A stretch of 64,000 nucleotides of DNA from Chloroflexi bacterium CSP1-4 (GCA_001443375.1 LDXM01000002.1:1-64000); one strand, 5' to 3'; counted from the stretch's first letter, positions 9,983-19,785 are shown. Program-made: numbers and translations. Notes: generated by a model from the letters alone, not told the origin.

Positions 9983-10642
9983 GTGGAGGGGATCAGGGTC
10001 CTGATCGCCGACGACCACACGCTCGTGAGGGAAGGGCTGCGCGCCCTCCTGGAGGGGCAGGGTGGCTTCGACGTGATCGCCGAGGCCTCGAACGGGCGCG
10101 AGGCGGTCGATCGCGCGATCCAGATGCGGCCCGACGTCGTGCTCATGGACATCGGGATGCCGGAGCTCGATGGCCTCGCGGCGACGCGGCGGATCACCAA
10201 GGTCAATCCGGCGATCCGCGTCCTCGTCCTCACCGTCCACGAGACCGAGGACTACTTCTTCCGTGTCCTGGAAGCCGGCGCCCACGGCTTCCTGGTCAAG
10301 GACGCCGCCTCGACCGAGCTGGTGGCGGCCGTGCGAGCCGTCCACCACGGCGGCGTCTACCTCCACCCGCCGATGGCGAAACGCCTCGTCGAGGAGTACC
10401 TGCAGCGGATCGGCAGCGGCGAGGAGCGTGCCGCCCACGCCATGCTGACGCCGCGCGAGCGCCAGATCCTGGCGCTGATCGGCGCCGGCCACACCAACCA
10501 GGAGATCGCCGAGCAGCTCTCGCTCAGCGTCAACACCGTGCAGGCGCATCGGAGCCACATCATCGACAAGCTCAACCTCCACAGCCGTGCCGATCTGATG
10601 CGCTACGCGGTCCGCGTCGGTCTGCTGCGGGAGCCTCGCTAG
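9983..10642 (+). CDS. NarL/FixJ-type response regulator
   Basis: IRVLIADDHTLVREGLRALL receiver; LTPRERQILALIGAGHTNQEIAEQLSLSVNTVQAHRSHIIDKLNLHSR HTH. Confidence 0.95.
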   Translation: MEGIRVLIADDHTLVREGLRALLEGQGGFDVIAEASNGREAVDRAIQMRPDVVLMDIGMPELDGLAATRRITKVNPAIRVLVLTVHETEDYFFRVLEAGAHGFLVKDAASTELVAAVRAVHHGGVYLHPPMAKRLVEEYLQRIGSGEERAAHAMLTPRERQILALIGAGHTNQEIAEQLSLSVNTVQAHRSHIIDKLNLHSRADLMRYAVRVGLLREPR

Positions 10643-10759
10643 CCCGGCGCCCGGCGGGTCCCACTTCGGGGTGACGCCGAGCGCCGGCGGTGCCGCAGCA
10701 TCGCGGAAAGACACTAGTGCGAGGCGCTTCTTTTCCTTCGCGTCTGCTCAGTTGGCCTG

Positions 10760-11788
10760 ATGTGCCCGCCGACTGGCGAGGTGGACGATGGTCCCGAGAT
10801 GGACCTCGAGGAATCCGAGCGGGCGACGGCGGACCGGGACGTTGATCCCGGGGAGGCGATACCTCCGTACGCCGTGACGGACGGATCGCAGTTCGGCCGG
10901 CGCCGCTTCCTGCGGGTCCTCGGACTCGGGACGCTCGCCGTGGTTCCGCTGCCGATCCTGCCGGAGCTGATGCGCGCCGCGGGCCTGGCCGAGGGCCAGC
11001 CCGAGCCGGTCCACGGCATCGGTGAGCCGGCGCGCACGCGCGACGGGCGGATCCGCCAGTGGACGATGATCATCGACCTCCGCTCGTGCGACGGCTGCCA
11101 GAGCGTCGGCCAGCCGCCGCGCTGCACCGCCGCCTGCATCGAGGGCCACTTCGCGCCCGAGCCGATGGAGTGGATCGAGGTCTACGAGGCGGATCTGCCG
11201 GGCGGCGGCACGCAGTTCATCCCGACGCCCTGCCAGCAGTGCCAGAACCCGCCCTGCGTCAACGTCTGCCCGGTCGGCGCCACCTTCTCCACCCCGGAGG
11301 GGACGGTCCTGATCGACCAGGACCGGTGCATCGGCTGCCGGATCTGCATGGCCGCCTGTCCCTACGATCGGCGCTTCTTCAACTGGGGCGACGCGCCGAT
11401 CCCGCCGGAGGCGTTGCTGGCCGATTACTCGCCCGAGCACCAGGTCCCCGCCAAGAAGGGGACGGTCATGAAGTGCGACTTCTGCCCCGACATGGCGCGC
11501 ACCGGGACGCTCCCCTATTGCGTCCAGGGATGCCCGAACCGGGCCATCTACTACGGTGACCTCGAGGAGGACGTCGCCACCAACGGCAGGGTGGTCGTGT
11601 CGGCGTCACGCTTCCTGGCGGAGAACGACGCCTACCGGCTGAAGGAGGACCTCGGCACCAAGCCGCGCGTCTACTACATCCCCGGCCACGGCGAGGCGGT
11701 CGGGCGCGACGTCTTCACCCCCGACCGGCAGCCGACCGAATGGCCCTGGATGGAATGGGCCGAGGGGGCCGTGACATGGCAGCGCTGA
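10760..11788 (+). CDS. Tat-exported 4Fe-4S ferredoxin-type electron-transfer subunit (HybA/DsrO/TtrB-like)
   Basis: RRRFLRVLGLGT twin-Arg signal; Cys motifs CDGCQ..CTAAC, CQQCQNPPCVNVCP, CIGCRICMAACPY, CDFC..CVQGCP. Confidence 0.9.
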   Translation: MCPPTGEVDDGPEMDLEESERATADRDVDPGEAIPPYAVTDGSQFGRRRFLRVLGLGTLAVVPLPILPELMRAAGLAEGQPEPVHGIGEPARTRDGRIRQWTMIIDLRSCDGCQSVGQPPRCTAACIEGHFAPEPMEWIEVYEADLPGGGTQFIPTPCQQCQNPPCVNVCPVGATFSTPEGTVLIDQDRCIGCRICMAACPYDRRFFNWGDAPIPPEALLADYSPEHQVPAKKGTVMKCDFCPDMARTGTLPYCVQGCPNRAIYYGDLEEDVATNGRVVVSASRFLAENDAYRLKEDLGTKPRVYYIPGHGEAVGRDVFTPDRQPTEWPWMEWAEGAVTWQR

Positions 11789-13137
11789 GCGAGTGGCACG
11801 GGCGCCTGGAGGAGACGGCACTCGCGCCTGTCAGGCGGACCGGCTTGCGCTACTGGGCGCTCGTCGCCTTCCTGCTCGCCGTCATCGGCTGGGGCGCCTA
11901 CGCCTACTCGGTCCAGCTCCGCGACGGCCTCGTCGTGACCGGGATGCGCGACCGGATCTCCTGGGGCCTCTACATCGCCACCTTCGTCTTCTTCATCGGC
12001 ATCAGCCATGCCGGCACGCTCATCTCGGCGATCCTGCGCGTCTCACAGGCACGCTGGCGGACGCCCGTGACGCGGATGGCCGAGTTCATCACCGTGGTCG
12101 CGCTCGTCTGCGGTGCCTCCTTCGTCATCATCGACCTGGGTCGCCCCGACCGCGTCCTCAACGTCTTCATCTACGGCCGGTGGCAGTCGCCGATCATCTG
12201 GGACGTGCTGGCCATCACCACCTACCTGACGGGCAGCATCACCTACCTCTTCGTCCCGATGATCCCCGACCTGGCCCTCTTCCGGGACCGGCTGGCCGGT
12301 CGCACCTCCCGCTGGCGAGGTTGGCTCTACCGCGTCCTGGCGATCGGCTGGAACGGCAGCGCCGCGCAGCGGCGCTCCCTCGCCTCCGCCATCGGCGTGC
12401 TGATGATCCTGATCATCCCGATCGCCGTCTCGGTCCACACCGTCGTCTCGTGGATCTTCGCCATGACCTTGCGGGTGCCCTGGAACAGCGCCCTCTTCGG
12501 GGCCTTCTTCGTGGCCGGGGCGATCTTCTCGGGGATCGCCATCCTGATCATCGTGATGGCGATCCTGCGCCGCGCCTACCACCTCCACGAGTACGTCACG
12601 GAGAAGCACTTCGTCAACCTCGGCTTCCTGATGGCCGCCTTCGCGGCGATCATGATCTACGCCAACATCAGCGAGCTGCTGGTCCACGGCTACAAGCTCG
12701 AGGAGGGGGTGGAGTTCCATTTCCGCCAGATCTTCCTGGCAGAGTTCGCCCCGCTCTTCTGGTTCTATCTCCTGGGCGGCCTCGTCGCCCCGATCGTGAT
12801 CGCCCTGCTCCCCGCGACCCGGAACATACGCGGGATGGTCGTGGCGTCCGTCCTGGTCACGTTCGCGATGTGGATCGAGCGGTACGTCATCGTGGTGACC
12901 GGACTGCACGTCCCGCTTATGCCCTACGAGCCGGCCAGCTACGCCCCGACCTGGGTCGAGTGGTCGCTGCTGGCGGCGGGACTCGCCCTCTTCGCCCTGC
13001 TCATCACCGTGTTCACCAAGGTCTTCCCGATCATCGCGGTCTGGGAAGTGGCCGAGGATCACGAGGCGATGGTCGGGGCACCCGGCGCCGCCCGGCGCGC
13101 CGCCCGACCCGCCGCCCTGGAAACCCAAGACGTCTAG
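11776..13137 (+). CDS. NrfD/PsrC-like integral membrane quinone-interacting subunit
   Basis: Polytopic; ISWGLYIATFVFFIGISHAGTLISAILR; overlaps the end of the FeS gene. Confidence 0.88.
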   Translation: MAALSEWHGRLEETALAPVRRTGLRYWALVAFLLAVIGWGAYAYSVQLRDGLVVTGMRDRISWGLYIATFVFFIGISHAGTLISAILRVSQARWRTPVTRMAEFITVVALVCGASFVIIDLGRPDRVLNVFIYGRWQSPIIWDVLAITTYLTGSITYLFVPMIPDLALFRDRLAGRTSRWRGWLYRVLAIGWNGSAAQRRSLASAIGVLMILIIPIAVSVHTVVSWIFAMTLRVPWNSALFGAFFVAGAIFSGIAILIIVMAILRRAYHLHEYVTEKHFVNLGFLMAAFAAIMIYANISELLVHGYKLEEGVEFHFRQIFLAEFAPLFWFYLLGGLVAPIVIALLPATRNIRGMVVASVLVTFAMWIERYVIVVTGLHVPLMPYEPASYAPTWVEWSLLAAGLALFALLITVFTKVFPIIAVWEVAEDHEAMVGAPGAARRAARPAALETQDV

Positions 13138-13153
13138 CAGGAGAAACCGGCCC

Positions 13154-13732
13154 ATGAACGTGATCACTCGGCGCACCGTCCGGACCGCGATCGGCTTCTT
13201 CGCGGTCGGAGTCCTTGCCCTCGCCCTGGCAGGCCCAGCCATCGCCTCGCACATCCACGTCCGCGCCACCGTCCCCAGCGAGATGACGGTCGGCGAGATG
13301 GTCCGCATCCCCGTCGCCCTGCAGGAGGCAGACGGCGCGCCACTCCGGGGGACGACCGTCGTCTTCTATCTGCACGCAGTCTTCGCGGGCGTCACCGGAG
13401 AAGCCGAGATCGGCCGGGCGGTGACCGACGAGAACGGCGTCGCCACCCTCGCCTACAGGCCGCGCCTGGCCGGCCACCACGAGCTTCGCGTGGAGTACGT
13501 CGCGCCCGCCGAGGGCGAGGTCGAAGTGGTCAGCACGGCCTTCGACGTCACCGGCGGCGAGCAGCTCTACCGCTCCGCGCCCGGCATCGACGTCCCGGGC
13601 CTCAACGTCGGGCTCCTCATGGCGGTGGTCACGACCGTCTGGTCGATCCTCCTCTGGGTAGCGCTCCGGCTCGTTGCGATCTCGCGCGCGGGCAGTGAGG
13701 TCAGGACACCCGGGCCCAGTGGGGCACGATGA
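13154..13732 (+). CDS. Secreted/membrane Ig-like protein with C-terminal TM helix
   Basis: Signal peptide; beta-rich ATVPSEMTVGEMVRIPVALQEADG...; C-terminal hydrophobic helix; operon context. Confidence 0.65.
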   Translation: MNVITRRTVRTAIGFFAVGVLALALAGPAIASHIHVRATVPSEMTVGEMVRIPVALQEADGAPLRGTTVVFYLHAVFAGVTGEAEIGRAVTDENGVATLAYRPRLAGHHELRVEYVAPAEGEVEVVSTAFDVTGGEQLYRSAPGIDVPGLNVGLLMAVVTTVWSILLWVALRLVAISRAGSEVRTPGPSGAR

Positions 13733-14211
13733 GCCGTTTCTTCGTCCCCCTCGTCTTCGTCGGGGTCATCAGCGGCCTCGCGTTCGGCCTGATCGTCGGC
13801 GTCATCGCGCGCAGCCCCGAGACGCACGCCAACGTGCGGCCGGAAGGCTTCGACCGGACGCCGATCATCTACGTGGGCGAGGAGATCCCCTTCGCGGGCA
13901 TCGGCCTGGCCGACCCCTGGCTCGTCACGGATGTCGATCAGGCCGCGCGCGGCCGGCTCCTCTTCCTGAGCAACAGCTGTGCCGCGTGCCACGGCCTCGG
14001 CGGCCAGGGGGGAGTCGTCGGCCCCGACCTCGACCCCGGCGAGCTGACGCTCTCGGAGCTCCGGCGCGAGGCCCGATCCGGTCCGAAGGGGATGCCCAAC
14101 TTCATGGAGGAGGTCATCAGCGACGACGATCTTGAGGCGATCTACGCCTTCCTTGAGGCGACCCGACAGGGAACCTCCATCACATCCGACGGGTTCACGT
14201 CGACCCCCTAG
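13729..14211 (+). CDS. Membrane-anchored c-type cytochrome
   Basis: N-terminal TM; CAACHGLGG heme motif; GPDLDPG; GMPNFMEEV. Confidence 0.88.
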   Translation: MSRFFVPLVFVGVISGLAFGLIVGVIARSPETHANVRPEGFDRTPIIYVGEEIPFAGIGLADPWLVTDVDQAARGRLLFLSNSCAACHGLGGQGGVVGPDLDPGELTLSELRREARSGPKGMPNFMEEVISDDDLEAIYAFLEATRQGTSITSDGFTSTP

Positions 14212-14225
14212 CAGGAGGAACAGAG

Positions 14226-15143
14226 ATGGGAACGCTGCGCACCAGGCTCCTGGCCGGGATCGCCATCGCCGGCCTCGCCGCCGCGGCCTGCACAGCCGCC
14301 GCCACGCCGACGCCGACCGAGGCACCCACCGCCGCACCGACCCCGATGCCGAGCCCGAGCCACGAGCCCGGCGGCGACGTGATCGCCTTCGAGGCCGCCT
14401 CCGCCACGATCGCCGTCGATGGCGACACTTCCGACTGGAGCGCCATCGAGGGCGCGACGGTCAAGCTGGAGCAGATCCGCCTCGCCAATCTTCCCCCGGC
14501 GCAGGCGGCCGAGATCAAGTTCGGGCCCCTCGACCCGGTCGACGTGACATTCAAGGTGGCCAATGACGGCAAGAACGTCTACGTCCTCCTCGAGGTGCCC
14601 GGCGACTTCGACTACGACCCGGCCAACCACAACCTGTCGGCCTCGGTAGCCGTGATGTTCCGCGTCGACGAGCCGGCCGCGCCGCACATGGGCGCCGAGG
14701 AGCCCGAACTCGACAAGAGCCTCGGCATCGTCGACATCTGGCACTGGGAACTCGATTGCGGCCCAGGCGCCGTGTCGGGCGGCAAGGGCATCGCCGGTGG
14801 CGACGATCCCGCCTGCAACCTCGACGACGAGTACTCCACCACCCCGGAGAACCGCAAGGACGACGGCGGGGGCGACGTCGTGAACGCCGCCGCCGAGAAC
14901 GGCCTGACCGGAGTCTGGGAGCACACCGGGCGAGCATCCGGCGCCGGCGCGGACGGCACCTGGATCTTCGAGATCTCCCGGCCGCTCCAGACCGGGGATC
15001 CGCAGGATGGCCAGTTCGCCAGCGGCAGCACGGCGTACGTCGCGCTCGCCTTCTTCGACCCCAACGAGGGCCCCGAAGGATGGAGCGACGCCGGGCACCT
15101 GCAGAGCGCCTACAGCGGCTGGATCGAGGTGACCCTGAGGTAG
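14226..15143 (+). CDS. Lipoprotein with ethylbenzene-dehydrogenase-gamma-like heme-binding domain
   Basis: Lipobox LAAAAC; IAVDGDTSDWSAIEG...; VDIWHWELDCG; WIFEISRPLQTGD; operon with cytochrome c and NrfD. Confidence 0.72.
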   Translation: MGTLRTRLLAGIAIAGLAAAACTAAATPTPTEAPTAAPTPMPSPSHEPGGDVIAFEAASATIAVDGDTSDWSAIEGATVKLEQIRLANLPPAQAAEIKFGPLDPVDVTFKVANDGKNVYVLLEVPGDFDYDPANHNLSASVAVMFRVDEPAAPHMGAEEPELDKSLGIVDIWHWELDCGPGAVSGGKGIAGGDDPACNLDDEYSTTPENRKDDGGGDVVNAAAENGLTGVWEHTGRASGAGADGTWIFEISRPLQTGDPQDGQFASGSTAYVALAFFDPNEGPEGWSDAGHLQSAYSGWIEVTLR

Positions 15144-15178
15144 CCGCCCACCCGGTCATCCGCACTCACCGCCGAAGG

Positions 15179-15215
15179 CCCCCGCGCCCCTGGGGACATC
15201 CCCGCGGCGCGGGGG
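15179..15215. terminator. Nested GC-rich hairpin between convergent genes
   Basis: CCCCCGCGCC ... GGCGCGGGGG (10-bp arms) enclosing GGGG-ACAT-CCCC; between 15143(+) and 15255(-). Confidence 0.5.
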
Positions 15216-15254
15216 GCGGCTCTCTCGGAGGTGCTGGGCGGGCAGACGAACCCC

Positions 15255-15662
15255 TCACCCCACGAGCTCGACGCCGGCCCGCTCACATGCTCGCCTGAGC
15301 CGGTCGTCGACGGTGGCCAAGGCGAGCCCGCGCCGCGCCGCAAGGGCGAGGTAGGCGGCGTCGTAGGCGGTCAGATCGAGCTGGCGCGCCAACTCGGTCA
15401 CCTCGCCCAGCGCAGCGTCCAGCGGGACCCCCTCAACCTGCACGGGCAGCGATACCAGCAACTCCCGGACGTGCGACAGGTCGGCCAGAGCGAGGCGACC
15501 TCGCCGCTCCGCGGTGCGGAGACCGTTGGCGACCTCGAGCGGCCAGATCGCCGGGGCCAGAGCCTCGTCGTGCTCGAGTCGATCGAGGACATGATCTGCC
15601 AGCTCGGATGCCTCGTCGGCGAAGCACCAGGCGAGGGCCACCGAGGCGTCCACGACGAACAC
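15255..15662 (-). CDS. vapC: PIN-domain toxin, VapC family
   Basis: MFVVDASVALAWCFADE; LTAYDAAYLALAARRGLALATVDDRL. Confidence 0.9.
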   Translation of the reverse strand: MFVVDASVALAWCFADEASELADHVLDRLEHDEALAPAIWPLEVANGLRTAERRGRLALADLSHVRELLVSLPVQVEGVPLDAALGEVTELARQLDLTAYDAAYLALAARRGLALATVDDRLRRACERAGVELVG

Positions 15663-15901
15663 TACCGGCGGCCCTCGTCGATGAGCTCGCGGAGTGACAG
15701 CCCATCGCGTGGGTGGGCCCGGCGGAAGGCACGTAGACCGGCGATGGCCTCGTGCGCGGTCAGCGTCGGGCGCGTCGAGGCCGGCGCGAGCACCGCGATC
15801 GCGACGCCGTGCTTGGTGATCGTGATGGCCTCCCCGTTGGCCACCTCGTCGAGCAGCCGGGGAAGGTGGGTCTTCGCTTCGTAGGCGCCGATTCGCCGCA
15901 T
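15662..15901 (-). CDS. vapB: Phd/YefM-type antitoxin (VapB-like)
   Basis: RIGAYEAKTHLPRLLDEVANGEAITITKHGVAIAVLAP; one-base overlap with the toxin gene. Confidence 0.9.
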   Translation of the reverse strand: MRRIGAYEAKTHLPRLLDEVANGEAITITKHGVAIAVLAPASTRPTLTAHEAIAGLRAFRRAHPRDGLSLRELIDEGRR

Positions 15902-15912
15902 GACTCCTCCAT

Positions 15913-15954
15913 CTGGTCTGAGACCAGTCTACTTGCGGATAACGGCGAGTGCAA
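15913..15954 (-). promoter_or_regulatory. VapBC promoter and palindromic operator
   Basis: Minus strand TTGCAC (15949-15954), 17-bp spacer, TAGACT (15926-15931); palindrome CTGGTC-TGA-GACCAG (15913-15927) overlaps the -10; GGAGGAG upstream of ATG at 15901. Confidence 0.6.
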
Positions 15955-16225
15955 CAACCGGGCGCTGCAGATTGCTCTCACGGGACCGGGCAGTGGCTGC
16001 GCGACCGCTCGATCGCCTGACCGGATCTCGAACGCGCCCCCACTCGAGGGAGCCGAGGTCCGGCCGTCCACGAGCAGGCTAGCAAGGACCGCGACACCTC
16101 GCCCGCCGAGTCGCGGCCGGCGAAGCCGCTTTCCGCGACTCTCCGAGGTCCTGTCTGTGGCATCGTTGTGGAGCCGCGGGCTCAGGCAGATGGTGACCGA
16201 AGCTCGACGGGGAGGACACGATCCG

Positions 16226-16777
16226 ATGGCGCGCACGTGGCTGTCGATCCGCATCGATCTGGTTGAGGGCCATGGGGAGCACCTGTGGCCCCGCCCCGGC
16301 CGCATCTTCGCGGCGGCCCGGAGCCATACCTTCGCCCAGCTGGCGCGAGCCACCGACGACGCCTTCGCTCGCTGGGATAGGGCCCACCTGCACGAGTTCC
16401 GCCTCGCCGACGGGACGCGCTTGACGGCGCCCCACGTGGACTGGGAGGACCTGGGTCCCGCGATCGACGACCGCCAGGCTCGACTCAGCCGCCTGGGACT
16501 CGGCGAACGGTTCGTCTACGTCTTCGACTTCGGCGACGACTGGACCCACCTCTGTACCGTCGGCCCTACGCGCGTGGACCCACTCGAGACGCTCGGGATC
16601 GTTCCGGACGAGCCACTCCCCTACTTCGGCTGGGGCGACATTCCCGACCAGTACCGGCGCCGCTGGGACGGTGACGACGGCGAGTCTCGGCAACCCGAGG
16701 ATCCCGAGCTTGCTGACCTGCCGCCCCTCCGGCCATGGTGGGGCCCGCGCGACCGTTGGCGCGGCCAGCTGGGGTGA
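16226..16777 (+). CDS. Plasmid pRiA4b ORF-3-like family protein
   Basis: RFVYVFDFGDDWTHLCTV and IPDQYRRRWDGDDGE resemble this family. Confidence 0.7.
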   Translation: MARTWLSIRIDLVEGHGEHLWPRPGRIFAAARSHTFAQLARATDDAFARWDRAHLHEFRLADGTRLTAPHVDWEDLGPAIDDRQARLSRLGLGERFVYVFDFGDDWTHLCTVGPTRVDPLETLGIVPDEPLPYFGWGDIPDQYRRRWDGDDGESRQPEDPELADLPPLRPWWGPRDRWRGQLG

Positions 16778-17045
16778 GTCTGTGTGGGACGGGTGCCGGC
16801 GTCTGACGCTCTTCGCGCCTGGTCGCACCTCCCCGTTTGCCCATCTCCGGGCTGGATTGCGCCCTCGAGGCGTTCGTCGCCATCACTCCACTGTGGCGCC
16901 GGCGGGCGCCCGGTTGGAGCGCAAGAACCTGTCGTGGCCCCAAGACGTTCGACAGTCGGGTTGACGGTTCGCCGACCGGCAGGGCATCCTCTCCGCAGGC
17001 GACAGGTGCCCATCGCCCGTTCTCGACCGCCCGAGCCGCAACGCC

Positions 17046-19199
17046 ATGGGAGCCAGCCGCATGTCCAAGCGCCGTCCCCGAACGACCGTTCGGGTCCTGC
17101 TCGCCGCGCTGCTCCAGGCCAGCCTGATCGGCTCGGCCGGCGCGTCGGTCGTCTCCGCCCAGGTCCCGCTGGTCCCGCTCACGACCGACCAGGTGAGCCA
17201 TCGCCTCGCCCGCGAGGTCTTCGGCTATCTCCCCTACTGGGAGCTCGATGGGGGGATGGACGCCTACTTGCGCTATGACCTGCTCTCGACGATCGCCTTC
17301 TTCGGGGTCGGTATCAACTCGGACGGCTCGCTCGACACGACGACGTCGGGCTACAGGGCCTACATGAGCGACCTCGCCACCCAGATCATCGAGAAGGCGC
17401 ACGCATACGGCATCCGGACGGTCATCACGTTCCAGTCGTTCGGGACGACGAAGAACGCGGCGTTCCTCTCGAACGCTGCCGCCCAGGCAACGTTCGTCGA
17501 ACAAGCGATCGCGCTCATGGCACTGCGCGGTGCCGACGGCGCGAACCTGGACGTCGAGGGTCTCCAGGATACGTACTTCCCGGCCTATGGCGCCCTGACC
17601 GGAGCCCTCAGGAGCGCGGCGATGGCGGTCAACCCGATCGCCACGATCAGCGTGGCTACCAATGCCAACACATCGGGAGCGAAGATGGCCGCCGTCGCCG
17701 TCGCGAACGGCGCCGATCGGGCGTTCCTCATGGGCTACAACTACCGGACGTCAGGCAGCAACCCGGTGGGCTCGATCGATCCGCTCGTGCGCGCCGGGGG
17801 CGGGCTGAGCCTGTCGACGAGCCTCGATCTCTACGCCTCGTACGGCGTGCCGCTCGACCGCGTCCTACTCGGGATCGGGTATTTCGGCCGCAGCTGGCCG
17901 ACGGTATCTGCCGACCTGCGCGCGGCGCGCCAGACGAACACGTCCTTGTACGGCAGCTCTCAGGTCTTCTATCCGCGGACCCTGCCGGCCTCGGCCAACG
18001 CTGCGACCTTCGACTACGACCCGGTCGAGCAATCGGCCCGACTGACGAAGTTCGACACAGGCCGCAACACCTGGGTCCAGACCTACTACAACGACCCCGC
18101 GACACTGGCGGCGAAGATCGGGCTGACCAACCAGCGGAACCTCGCCGGCATGGGGATCTGGGCCCTCGGCTACGATCGTGGCCAGCCGGGTTACTGGGAG
18201 GCCGTGGCCGATGCCTATGCCGCGCCGAAGATCACCTCGGTCACGGTGATGCCGGCGACGCCACCGCCGAACACGATCCCGACGCCCGGCCTGACGAACT
18301 CCTCGAACGTCCTCGTCGACACGACCTGGCAGGACGGCGGGGCCCAGACGACGGAGATCCAGTTCTCGAACGACGGCCTGACCTGGTCTGGCTGGCAGCC
18401 GATCGCGCCGTCCCTCCCGTGGGCGCTGACGCAAGGCGCCCCGGACGGCCCGCGGGCCGTGTACGTCCAGATCCGGGGAATGAACGGGGCCGTCTCGCAG
18501 GCGGCGACGGCTGCGGTCGTCGTCGACACGACCGGGCCGATCGCGAACGCACCGTCTGCCGCCATTCCGGTTCGCACGACCGCCGGAGCGACGGGGCCCG
18601 GTGACGTCCCGGTGAAGATCGCCTGGAACGCCACCGACGCGACGAGCGGCGTGTCGTCCTACCTGCTGGAGATGAGCCTCGACGGCGCTCCCTACGCTCC
18701 CCAGGCACTGCCGTCGTCGGCCGGGGCGGCCGCCGCGATGACCTTCAGCACGGGTCACGACTACCGCTTCCGGGTCACGGCGACCGATCGCGCCGGCAAC
18801 GTGGGCCCGCCGGCTGAGAGCGCGCCGATGAGCGTCGCGATCGTCCAGGAGTCGGCATCGGCCGTCCGGTACTCGGCCAGATGGCGAAAGGTATCCTCGA
18901 GCAACGCCCTCGGCGGGACGCTGAAGTACGCAACGGTCAGCGGGTCGACCGCGACGTTCAGGTTCACCGGCTCAGCGATCAGCCTCGTCGGACCGCTCGG
19001 GCCGGGGCGCGGGGCCGCGAAGGTCCTGATCGACGGCGTGGCTGCCGGCGCGTTCAACGAGTATGCGAAGTCCGGGCGGTCGCGTCAGGTCGTGTATTCA
19101 AGGACGGTCGCGCCCGGCCCGCACACGATCACGATCAAGCTGGCCGGCACCGCCGGCCACCCGCGGGTCGATCTGGACGCGTTCGTCGTCCTGAAGTAG
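17046..19199 (+). CDS. Secreted glycoside hydrolase family 18-like protein with C-terminal Ig/FnIII-like module
   Basis: VFGYLPYWELDGG; GADGANLDVEGL (DGxDxDxE-like, catalytic E kept); MGYNYRTSG; GMGIWALGYD. Confidence 0.85.
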   Translation: MGASRMSKRRPRTTVRVLLAALLQASLIGSAGASVVSAQVPLVPLTTDQVSHRLAREVFGYLPYWELDGGMDAYLRYDLLSTIAFFGVGINSDGSLDTTTSGYRAYMSDLATQIIEKAHAYGIRTVITFQSFGTTKNAAFLSNAAAQATFVEQAIALMALRGADGANLDVEGLQDTYFPAYGALTGALRSAAMAVNPIATISVATNANTSGAKMAAVAVANGADRAFLMGYNYRTSGSNPVGSIDPLVRAGGGLSLSTSLDLYASYGVPLDRVLLGIGYFGRSWPTVSADLRAARQTNTSLYGSSQVFYPRTLPASANAATFDYDPVEQSARLTKFDTGRNTWVQTYYNDPATLAAKIGLTNQRNLAGMGIWALGYDRGQPGYWEAVADAYAAPKITSVTVMPATPPPNTIPTPGLTNSSNVLVDTTWQDGGAQTTEIQFSNDGLTWSGWQPIAPSLPWALTQGAPDGPRAVYVQIRGMNGAVSQAATAAVVVDTTGPIANAPSAAIPVRTTAGATGPGDVPVKIAWNATDATSGVSSYLLEMSLDGAPYAPQALPSSAGAAAAMTFSTGHDYRFRVTATDRAGNVGPPAESAPMSVAIVQESASAVRYSARWRKVSSSNALGGTLKYATVSGSTATFRFTGSAISLVGPLGPGRGAAKVLIDGVAAGAFNEYAKSGRSRQVVYSRTVAPGPHTITIKLAGTAGHPRVDLDAFVVLK

Positions 19200-19303
19200 G
19201 CAGTCGATCCGGCCACGCCTGCCGGCCGCCCAGCTGTCGCCTACTGCACTATCCGGCTGCGAACACGGGAAACGCCCCCGGTCGTCGGGCTGGCGCGCGC
19301 CGA

Positions 19304-19531
19304 CTACTTCGCGCGCCGCTTCTGGGCGGGGATGACCCGGGCGCTCCCGGCGGTGGGCCAGAGCGTGCTCTCGTGCCCGTCGTCCCAGAGCACCCGATAG
19401 TGCGTCCCGTAGGGGGCCACGATGACCTCGAGGATGTCGCCTTCCCGGGCGGGCTGGCCCACCTTCTCCGACTCGACGACGATCCGGTCGCGGGTCTTGC
19501 CGACCATCCCGATCACCTCCCTGCCCGGCAT
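19304..19531 (-). CDS. DUF1918-like domain protein
   Basis: DRIVVESEKVGQPAREGDILEVIVAPYGTHYRVLWDDGHESTLWPT. Confidence 0.75.
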   Translation of the reverse strand: MPGREVIGMVGKTRDRIVVESEKVGQPAREGDILEVIVAPYGTHYRVLWDDGHESTLWPTAGSARVIPAQKRRAK

Positions 19532-19785
19532 CTCGCCCCGGACCACCGCGGACGTCCGCCCGCGTGAGGTCGAGACACCGCCCGATCGTGCCACCGATGA
19601 CGGCATCCGGCCAGTGCCGGCCGGCCCAGGCCGATCGCGGCCAGCTCAGGCTGCTGCCTCCGCATCGTAGTCGGTGAGCTTGACACCAGTCGGGGGGCCA
19701 CCCCGATTCGGCGAATGCCGTAGGCTGACCGCCAGCAAGCCCGCGGCTCCGTCCCGTCACCCAGCGTCCCCGCACGAGAGCATCG

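Noticed and set aside
12043-13308. 421-aa minus-strand ORF
   Set aside because: Antisense to NrfD; Asp/His/Gly-rich low-complexity translation.
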